A stretch of DNA of 5,416 nt from Anaerolineae bacterium (GTDB lineage: Bacteria > Chloroflexota > Anaerolineae > 4572-78 > J111). Location of the stretch: contig JAKLJP010000101.1 in assembly GCA_023151115.1 (NCBI GenBank), positions 1-5,416 of the forward strand. The letters run 5' to 3'. Made by a program: the position numbers and the translations under genes. The notes under the pieces were generated by a model. It was not told the origin of the DNA and made no database searches. It saw only the letters and a list, made by a program, of their open reading frames with translations. Positions within the stretch are counted from its first letter, which is position 1; every line of letters starts with the position of its first letter. Of the stretch, positions 1 to 4,341 are shown in pieces.

Positions 1-666
1 TTGAGTAGTGGCCGCAACGGGTTAGTAGCTGGCTGGCCGACCTACCGACCGAGGGCTGGTGTCGGCTGAGTGCGGGCCAGGGCAGTAAAGGCCCGCGTAT
101 CTATGACTGGCTGCGCCTGCCCTTGTATGACCCGCCCGTTGCCGGCTGGAAACGCTGGCTGTTGCTACGCCGCAGCCTGAGCGACCCCAGCCAGGTCACG
201 CCTTATGTCTGTTTTGCTCCGGCTGAGACCTGCTTGGAAGCATTGGTGCGGGTGGTTGGGACGCGCTGGACGGTCGAAACTGGGTTTGAAAGCACCAAAC
301 AAGCAGTCGGCCTGGACGAGTATGAAGTCCGCACCTATCAGGGCTGGTATCGCCACATCACCCTGGCCTGTCTAGCTCACGCTTTCCTGACCGTCCTACG
401 CGCCCACGGCTTGGACCCGCTGGCCGAAACCGAAATAAAACCAAGACCCAGCCCCCAACCCAGTTCGCTTGCGACCTTCAAAGTCAAGCGGGGACTTATC
501 TCCCGCTGACCGTACCCGAAATCCGCCGATTTCTATGGTTCTTATGGTTGGCACGGCTCTGCCCTCGCCCGATTTTGTCTATGGCTGGTCCGGCTGGCGT
601 AGACACCATCAAGCCCTAGCCCGTTTCTATCACTATCAACGACGTTTGTTAAAGAACTATAATTGA
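1..666 (+). pseudogene. IS701-family transposase, C-terminal remnant, broken by a stop and two frameshifts
   Basis: This is the C-terminal part of a DDE transposase that would move its own insertion sequence; the N-terminus lies left of the window. The main frame is open from 9 to 509 and reads LSAGQGSKGPRIYDW, then a WLLLRRSLSDPS stretch, FAPAETCLEALVRVVGTRW and GWYRHITLACLAHAFLTVLRAH, all typical of IS701 transposases. The R-(3)-E-(6)-K signature of the IS4/IS701 group is present, with R at 264-266, the catalytic E at 276-278 and K at 297-299. Homology leaves this frame near 500 and continues one frame back as LPLTVPEIRRFLWFLWLARL. It shifts back again near 560-570 to DFVYGWSGWRRHHQALARF and ends at the TGA at 664-666. 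A TAG at 6-8 is also in frame. Each shift equals a one-base deletion, so the gene is almost certainly dead. The right end of the element should lie shortly after 666, but I cannot fix it without the left inverted repeat. Confidence 0.88.
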
Positions 667-789
667 CTGTTTTATTTTTACAACTGCAATATCGCTATTG
701 GAGAAAATTTCGATGCGATTGTGTTAGCCCGTACACTGAACGCAGATACAACTTTGACTTGGTGGTGATGTCGCTACTGAGCCTCGTGC

Positions 790-812
790 CGGGTGTACTG
801 GGGCTACACCCG
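790..812. repeat. Stem-loop over the HEAT-repeat gene stop codon
   Basis: An 8-bp perfect inverted repeat, CGGGTGTA (790-797) and TACACCCG (805-812), encloses a 7-nt loop. The TAG stop of the minus-strand HEAT gene (804-806) lies inside it. No T-run follows on the minus strand, so it is not a canonical intrinsic terminator. It may protect the mRNA 3' end or weakly terminate the operon. Confidence 0.5.
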
Positions 813-1388
813 AAAATAAACCATCTGGCCCACACCCAGACGAGCCAGGGCGGCTGCGGCATGGTGGCGAACCATATAGCTGTCGTCGTCGAGGGCGTGG
901 AACAGGGCCGGAATGGCCGCCCTGCTTTCGAGGGGAACCAACGCTTTGGCGGCGCGGACACGGACCCAGGACTGCTCAGCTTGCAAAGCTTTAATCAAAA
1001 CCGGGGCGGCGGGGGGACCAATTTTAGCCAGCGCGTCGGCGGCGTGATTGCCGCTTGCGGTCGGGTCGGTTAGCAGCAGGTGGGCTAACTCCGGCACAGC
1101 CGGCTCCGCCTTTAACTCGCCTAGGACCAGCGCGGCCCCGCTGCGCACCAACTCTTCTTGATCGGCTAGCGCCTGGATCAGCAGCGTTACCGCTTCGGGT
1201 GAAGCATTAGCCCATAAGCCGCGTACCGCCCAGAAGCGCAAGTCCGATTCAGCCGAAACCAGCAAGTCGGCCAAAACAGCGACCCCACTTTCTCCTTGCT
1301 GGCCCAGGGTCACAGCGGCAGCCTCGCAGGCCGTATCATCGGCTGAGTGGAGTTGTCCCCTTAGAGCAGTCTGCTCGTCAAGATTCAC
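804..1388 (-). CDS. HEAT-repeat protein (PBS-lyase-type HEAT repeats)
   Basis: This is a 194-residue soluble, all-helical protein built almost wholly of HEAT repeats, which form a curved solenoid used for protein-protein contacts. Repeated helix pairs are visible at about residues 7-45, 50-76 (RFWAVRGLWANASPEAVTLL), 80-107 (VRSGAALVLGELKAEPAVPEL), 112-137 and 141-167 (VRVRAAKAL), with a final half-unit at 171-185 (MVRHHAAAALARLG). The recurring VR-x-x-AA-x-AL pattern is that of the PBS-lyase HEAT family. No catalytic domain, signal peptide or membrane helix is seen, so the specific partner is unknown and a phycobilin lyase role is not implied. The start is GTG at 1388; a TGA two codons upstream rules out extension. 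It lies 45 nt after the GIY-YIG gene on the same strand and is probably co-transcribed. The C-terminus (GVGQMVYFRV) looks natural rather than cut by the neighbouring element. Confidence 0.85.
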   Translation of the reverse strand: MNLDEQTALRGQLHSADDTACEAAAVTLGQQGESGVAVLADLLVSAESDLRFWAVRGLWANASPEAVTLLIQALADQEELVRSGAALVLGELKAEPAVPELAHLLLTDPTASGNHAADALAKIGPPAAPVLIKALQAEQSWVRVRAAKALVPLESRAAIPALFHALDDDSYMVRHHAAAALARLGVGQMVYFRV

Positions 1389-1395
1389 CCTTCAT

Positions 1396-1400
1396 CTCCA
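1396..1400 (-). promoter_or_regulatory. Ribosome binding site fixing the GTG start of the HEAT gene
   Basis: On the minus strand TGGAG lies 7 nt before the GTG at 1388. With the in-frame TGA at 1392-1394, this supports GTG as the true start. Confidence 0.6.
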
Positions 1401-1403
1401 TAA

Positions 1404-1449
1404 GAATGGCGAATGAGCGAATGGCGAAAATAATTATTCGCCATTTTTT
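1404..1449. repeat. Triplicated ATTCGCCAT motif forming a hairpin over the GIY-YIG gene stop codon
   Basis: GAATGGCGAA occurs twice in direct orientation (1404-1413 and 1419-1428), and its complement TTCGCCATT once (1437-1445). The second copy and the inverted copy form a perfect 9-bp stem (1420-1428 with 1437-1445) and an 8-nt loop that holds the TAA stop (1434-1436) of the minus-strand upstream gene. The first copy could pair with the same arm, giving two exclusive folds. On the plus strand a T-run (to 1449) follows the stem and resembles an intrinsic terminator, but no plus-strand gene reads into it. On the minus strand the hairpin falls between two co-oriented genes and could set the level of the downstream HEAT gene. 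Confidence 0.55.
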
Positions 1450-1898
1450 GCTTCATGGGTGTAGGCACGCAGCACCGCCGCCTCCGGGAAACGCGCCCGC
1501 ACACCAACGGTAAAATCCTCCAACGAGGGACGCACATCAAAATAAAAGAGGTGGGTTTCCCGGTCGGAGTCGGACGCGCCAAAATCTTCAATCAGGACGG
1601 TCGCGCCGGGAATGGCTAATAATAAATCGGCCCATTCTCGCTCGTAGGAGGCCAGGCCGGGCGAAACCCAAATTTCATGCAGTTGGGCCGCCTGCCGCAG
1701 ATAATCAATATGCCAGTGGGGACGCTCGGTTGGCTGTAGATGGTGTTTGAGCCGGCCTGCCAACCCCCCAGGTCCAAAGGCGCTGCCGACGTAAGTATAC
1801 CAACCCGCCGGAAAATCGAACGTGCCCAGCTTGCCAATGGTCAAGGTTTCATCAGCGGGCAGGTGTAATAAAAGGACATAATTACCTGTTTCGGACAT
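1434..1898 (-). CDS. GIY-YIG nuclease-family protein of the DUF123 type
   Basis: This 154-residue cytoplasmic protein covers the whole DUF123 family length, a small GIY-YIG-related family found alone or fused to endonuclease III-type DNA repair enzymes in archaea and bacteria. Near the N-terminus G5-N-Y7 stands for 'GIY' and Y36-V37-G38 for 'YIG', inside FPAGWYTYVGSAFGPGGLAG. R49 and H61-W-H-I-D-Y-L follow, then FGASDSDRETHLFYF at 106-120. The family usually has cysteines at two places (E-C-x-W-A and S-D-C-x-C); here they read E86-R-E-W-A and S109-D-S-D-R-E-T-H, so a probable metal or structural site is missing. Its biochemical role is not established, and nuclease activity is an inference from the fold. 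The start is the ATG at 1898, with only a weak GGA 8 nt upstream. It is the first gene of a two-gene unit with the HEAT-repeat gene. Confidence 0.87.
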   Translation of the reverse strand: MSETGNYVLLLHLPADETLTIGKLGTFDFPAGWYTYVGSAFGPGGLAGRLKHHLQPTERPHWHIDYLRQAAQLHEIWVSPGLASYEREWADLLLAIPGATVLIEDFGASDSDRETHLFYFDVRPSLEDFTVGVRARFPEAAVLRAYTHEAKNGE

Positions 1899-1925
1899 AT
1901 TTAAATTCCAGTGTCAACCCTAAGA

Positions 1926-1949
1926 GTTGGGAGGATTGGAAGATTAGAA
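1926..1949. repeat. Short degenerate 8-nt tandem repeat in the divergent intergenic region
   Basis: Three consecutive 8-mers are related: GTTGGGAG (1926-1933), GATTGGAA (1934-1941) and GATTAGAA (1942-1949). The tract lies upstream of the minus-strand operon, within its likely leader or promoter zone. It resembles in style the 7/8-nt repeat tracts at 2942-3028 and 3737-3766, although the core sequence differs. Confidence 0.35.
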
Positions 1950-1980
1950 GGCTGGTTATACTTATGCGCAACCTTCCAGT

Positions 1981-2023
1981 TTGTGAGACTCGCCAAAGTT
2001 TGGCATAATGCAACGCCTATAAT
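1981..2023 (+). promoter_or_regulatory. Promoter candidates for the membrane protein gene
   Basis: Two sigma-70-like options lie ahead of the gene at 2070. One pairs TTGTGA (1981-1986) with CATAAT (2004-2009) at a 17-bp spacing, 4/6 and 5/6 matches. The other is a perfect TATAAT (2018-2023), but its -35 region is poor. GCAT-A-ATGC (2003-2011) is a small perfect palindrome overlapping the first -10 and could be an operator half of little significance. A start near 2015-2030 would give a leader of about 40-55 nt without a clear Shine-Dalgarno site. Confidence 0.4.
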
Positions 2024-2069
2024 TATGACACTTCAGGCCCACAGCCTCAAATTTTGCAGCCCATTTTGA

Positions 2070-2954
2070 ATGCAAGCACCTTTTGGCTCGATTCTTAATC
2101 TAACCGTATTTCCGGCACGTTCTTGGTTGAGCTTGGGGCCAGGCTGGGCGATGCTGGCCGGGCTGCTGTCAACCGGCGCGGTAGAGATCAGGCTGGCTAC
2201 CCTGATTCAAATTTTGACCTTATGGCTGCTGGTTGACCCGCTGCTGGGGGCATTGTGGGAGTTGTCGGCGCAGCAAGGGATTTGGCGGCGGATGCTTCCG
2301 GCCCAATTGCCTCCCCCCACCCAACAGGGTTTCTATTTACCCTACGCCCTGCCGGGTTCGGTAGCCGGGCGTTGGGTGTTACGGGTGCGTCGTTATGCGG
2401 CCTGGTGGCGCGGGCAGTTTTGGCCGGATGCCGGGCAGCGTCTGGTCGCCTTTGGCCTCGTGGCCGGCCTGGCCTTGCTGCTTAGCCTTTCCTTTAACTC
2501 GACCCTGGGCTGGCTAACCTTGCTGGCTCTAGGTCTAATTATCCTGGCCGGGCAAACTCAGCCCGATCTGGCAGCGCCGGATGGGGGGCGGTTGCAATCT
2601 ATTGCCCAGTTGTTGCTGCCCTGGGTGATGGGTGTGGTTGCCTGGTCAACTGTTGGCCCACTGGATTTAGCCCTGGGGATTTGTTATTGGGTCACTTATC
2701 TGGGCGGACTGCGCATGGCCGGTCAACATCGCCGGGCCGAACTTCTTTTCTTTTTGGGCCAAATTGCGGCCGTTTTGTTATTGTTGGCGCTGCGCTGGCT
2801 GCCGGGGGCGGCGCTGGTGGGGGCGTTGCTGGTCGGACAGCTTGTGGTCAAAACCAAATTCAGCCAGCCTACCGATTTTTTAGCCCAAGCTCAACCTTAT
2901 CTTATCTTAAGTCTCCTGGTGGCCGGCTGGTCGTTGGGGCAGGTAACAGGGTAG
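2070..2954 (+). CDS. Multi-pass integral membrane protein of unknown function
   Basis: I do not recognise this 294-residue protein. It is strongly hydrophobic, with about seven to nine membrane segments at roughly residues 22-38 (weak), 42-66, 125-142, 145-161, 178-196, 198-215, 225-242, 244-260 and 275-291. A Pro/Arg-rich polar section (about 70-124, RVRRYAAWWRGQFWPDAGQR) separates the first helices from the rest and is probably cytoplasmic. The spacing of helices recalls polyprenyl transferases of the UbiA class, but the two Asp-rich NDxxD/DxxD motifs that define that class are not visible, so I do not assign it. TGA directly precedes the ATG at 2070, so the start is there or later (Met28 is the next candidate); no good ribosome binding site is seen. 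The last codons and the TAG lie inside the 8-nt repeat array. The methyltransferase gene follows after 87 nt on the same strand. Confidence 0.75.
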   Translation: MQAPFGSILNLTVFPARSWLSLGPGWAMLAGLLSTGAVEIRLATLIQILTLWLLVDPLLGALWELSAQQGIWRRMLPAQLPPPTQQGFYLPYALPGSVAGRWVLRVRRYAAWWRGQFWPDAGQRLVAFGLVAGLALLLSLSFNSTLGWLTLLALGLIILAGQTQPDLAAPDGGRLQSIAQLLLPWVMGVVAWSTVGPLDLALGICYWVTYLGGLRMAGQHRRAELLFFLGQIAAVLLLLALRWLPGAALVGALLVGQLVVKTKFSQPTDFLAQAQPYLILSLLVAGWSLGQVTG

Positions 2955-3028
2955 CAAGGTAGCAGGGTAGCAATAAGTCTACCTTGCTACCTGCTACCTT
3001 GCTACCTGCTACCTTGCTACTTTGTTAC
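2942..3028. repeat. Inverted array of 7/8-nt repeats (GGTAGCAR / TTGCTACC)
   Basis: The left arm has four tandem 8-mers: GGTAACAG (2942), GGTAGCAA (2950), GGTAGCAG (2958) and GGTAGCAA (2966). After a short spacer the right arm carries the complements in an alternating 8+7 pattern: TTGCTACC (2984), TGCTACC (2992), TTGCTACC (2999), TGCTACC (3007) and TTGCTAC (3014). It ends in TTTGTTAC (3021-3028), the complement of the divergent outer left unit. 2950-2973 can pair with 2984-3006 as 23 base pairs with a single bulge, a very stable hairpin. It contains the stop codon (2952-2954) of the membrane protein gene and ends 13 nt before the methyltransferase ATG. No T-run follows, so it is not a plain terminator. 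It may attenuate, process or protect the transcript between the two genes. Confidence 0.85.
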
Positions 3029-3041
3029 TCCATCATCGAAC

Positions 3042-3749
3042 ATGCTCTTTTGGATCATTGTCATCTGCCTCCTCATTCTCATCAGCCTGATTTTGTATTG
3101 GCAGCTTATTGTAGCCGAAGGCGCTTATCTGGGTGCACCATTGGTGGCCTTGTTGTATGATTGGACGGCTGAACGGTACAACAAAATTAAGGAGTTTGAG
3201 CCGGAAGCGGAAGATTTTTGGGTCGGCGTGCCGTTGGCCCAACGGTTGCGCCATCAATCGCACGCCCTGGTCCTCGATGTAGCAACCGGGACCGGGCGCA
3301 TCCCGCTCGATTTGCTGCGCCAGCCTTCTTTTCGAGGCCGCATCATTGGCCTGGACCGCGCCTCTAAAATGTTAGCTGTGGCCCGCCGCGACCTGGCTGC
3401 CCATCCTGACCGTGTGAGCCTAGTTCAGGCTGATGCGATGGCCTTACCTTTTGCCAGCGGCAGTTTTCCCAGCGTCACTTGTATGGAAGCACTGGAATTT
3501 CTGCCGAACCCTACCGGCGGTCTGGCTGAATTGATCCGGGTGCTGCAACCTGCCAGCCCTAGCCAGTCGCAGAGTGGCTGGCTGTTGACCACCCAACGGA
3601 TTGGCTGGGAAGCCCGATTGATGCCGGGCAAAACATGGAACCAGGATCAATTACTAAAAATCTTGGGCTGTTTTCCCTTGCAGCGCATCGAAATTCAAAT
3701 CTGGCAGGATATTTACAACCTGGTCTGGGCGCAAAAGGTTGAAGGTTAA
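3042..3749 (+). CDS. Membrane-anchored class I SAM-dependent methyltransferase (Methyltransf_11 type)
   Basis: This 235-residue protein transfers a methyl group from S-adenosylmethionine to an unknown acceptor. Residues 2-24 form one N-terminal membrane helix (WIIVICLLILISLILYW), which should hold the catalytic domain at the cytoplasmic face. The Rossmann domain follows: motif I LDVATGTGRIPLDLL (78-92) binds SAM, the acidic end of strand 2 is GLD at 103-105, QADAMALPF (129-137) is the adenine-contact segment, and SVTCMEALEFLPNP (144-157) is motif post-II. It then runs LAELIRVLQP and a strand ending in WLLTTQRIGWE. The family does not define the substrate; ubiquinone/menaquinone-type, lipid or small-molecule methylation are all possible, and the anchor favours a membrane substrate. 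There is no clear ribosome binding site before the ATG. The 3' end (KVEG and stop) is encoded within a 15-bp tandem repeat. It probably shares a transcript with the preceding membrane protein, subject to the hairpin between them. Confidence 0.86.
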   Translation: MLFWIIVICLLILISLILYWQLIVAEGAYLGAPLVALLYDWTAERYNKIKEFEPEAEDFWVGVPLAQRLRHQSHALVLDVATGTGRIPLDLLRQPSFRGRIIGLDRASKMLAVARRDLAAHPDRVSLVQADAMALPFASGSFPSVTCMEALEFLPNPTGGLAELIRVLQPASPSQSQSGWLLTTQRIGWEARLMPGKTWNQDQLLKILGCFPLQRIEIQIWQDIYNLVWAQKVEG

Positions 3750-3772
3750 AACGTTGAACGTTAAAAGTTTTA
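3737..3772. repeat. Two-copy 15-bp tandem repeat over the methyltransferase stop codon
   Basis: GGTTGAAGGTTAAAA (3737-3751) is followed directly by CGTTGAACGTTAAAA (3752-3766). The copies differ only by G to C at two equivalent positions, and each splits into a 7-mer and an 8-mer. TAAAAC (3747-3752, which starts with the stop codon) can pair with GTTTTA (3767-3772), giving a weak AT-rich stem. This could act as a poor terminator between convergent genes, but the repeat structure is clearer than any terminator function. Confidence 0.6.
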
Positions 3773-3815
3773 CCCGCTTAAATCCATGTTTCCCAATCTG
3801 GTTCCCAAACTTAAT

Positions 3816-4214
3816 TTAAGTAAATAACCCGCCCACGCTTGCCAGCGCGCCGTAAATCAAAATCAAAGCAATCACAAAGCCAATAAAGCCAAACATAAAT
3901 TTTTTACTGCCGGACGATTTTCTGGCCCGCGCCGCGCCAAACTCCACCCCGCCCACGGACAGCAGCGCCGGAATGACGTGGCTGCCGGTAAAACCCATCC
4001 CCACGTTCCATCTTTGCAACAGTACATAAAGAATCAAACCCAACACGACTTGAATATAGAGTGCAATGCGGGAGTATAAGAGCAGATTGGTATCCAGGCC
4101 GGTCCACTTTTGTTTACCCAGCCAGCCAACCAGCATTTTTATAGCCGTAATTACAATCAAAACCAGCACAATCCAACGCCAGCCGGAGTGAGCTTGCAGC
4201 AGAAAGATTTCCAT
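3816..4214 (-). CDS. Small four-helix membrane protein, 'cytochrome b-like' conserved hypothetical
   Basis: This 132-residue integral membrane protein has likely helices at about residues 12-32, 44-66, 75-92 (weak) and 106-126. The N-terminal LLQAHSGWRWIVL (residues 5-17, with H9, S10 and R13) matches a family of short bacterial membrane proteins often labelled 'cytochrome b' that begin with an LHS-x-x-RW motif. H9 and H79 are the only histidines and could be haem ligands, but haem binding is unproven and the role is unknown. The frame is open upstream to 4370, but the start at 4214 is chosen for three reasons: an AGAGGT site 6 nt before it, a promoter whose transcript would begin near 4244, and upstream residues that are polar and unlike the family. 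It is transcribed separately from gpgS and converges on the methyltransferase gene. Confidence 0.75.
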   Translation of the reverse strand: MEIFLLQAHSGWRWIVLVLIVITAIKMLVGWLGKQKWTGLDTNLLLYSRIALYIQVVLGLILYVLLQRWNVGMGFTGSHVIPALLSVGGVEFGAARARKSSGSKKFMFGFIGFVIALILIYGALASVGGLFT

Positions 4215-4220
4215 AGGTCT

Positions 4221-4226
4221 ACCTCT
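4221..4226 (-). promoter_or_regulatory. Ribosome binding site fixing the start at 4214
   Basis: On the minus strand AGAGGT lies 6 nt before the ATG at 4212-4214. It is the best Shine-Dalgarno match in the window and selects this start over the in-frame upstream codon at 4370. Confidence 0.65.
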
Positions 4227-4250
4227 AAACAAGTGTAGGTTTAAGCCTCG

Positions 4251-4279
4251 ATTGTAGCACAGCCACGCACGGAGGACAA
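4251..4279 (-). promoter_or_regulatory. Sigma-70-type promoter for the small membrane protein gene
   Basis: On the minus strand TTGTCC (4274-4279) and TACAAT (4251-4256) are 17 bp apart, matching the -35 consensus at 4/6 and the -10 at 5/6. Transcription would start near 4244 and leave about a 30-nt leader containing the AGAGGT ribosome binding site. It lies after the gpgS stop, so the small gene need not depend on gpgS transcription. Confidence 0.55.
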
Positions 4280-4341
4280 GATTAATATGGGGATGATTTG
4301 CTAGACAAGTATTTTTAGCAGGGGACAATGGCCGAGGAAGC

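Noticed and set aside
490..580. Programmed -1 frameshifting in the transposase
   Set aside because: Two shifts plus an in-frame upstream stop, with no A-rich or heptameric slippery sequence at either point, fit mutational decay better; IS701 transposases are normally made from one frame.
663..1073. Plus-strand open frame of 136 codons
   Set aside because: It lies mostly opposite the HEAT-repeat gene, whose repeats give strong protein evidence on the minus strand; its translation has low complexity and no recognisable motif.
1889..1917. Perfect TTGACA on the minus strand (1912-1917) as a -35 box for the GIY-YIG gene
   Set aside because: At 16-18 bp spacing there is no -10 match (CCGAAA region), and the predicted start site would fall inside the coding sequence. 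TATAAC at 1955-1960 is a possible -10 for this unit, but its -35 region is poor.
2942..3028. CRISPR array
   Set aside because: The units are only 7-8 nt, abut without spacers and invert midway, unlike CRISPR repeats of 24-40 nt separated by unique spacers; no cas gene is present.
3809..3821. ACTTAA-T-TTAAGT palindrome at the stop of the small membrane protein gene as a terminator
   Set aside because: A one-base loop cannot form a stable hairpin and the sequence is all AT-rich; it may be a chance palindrome.
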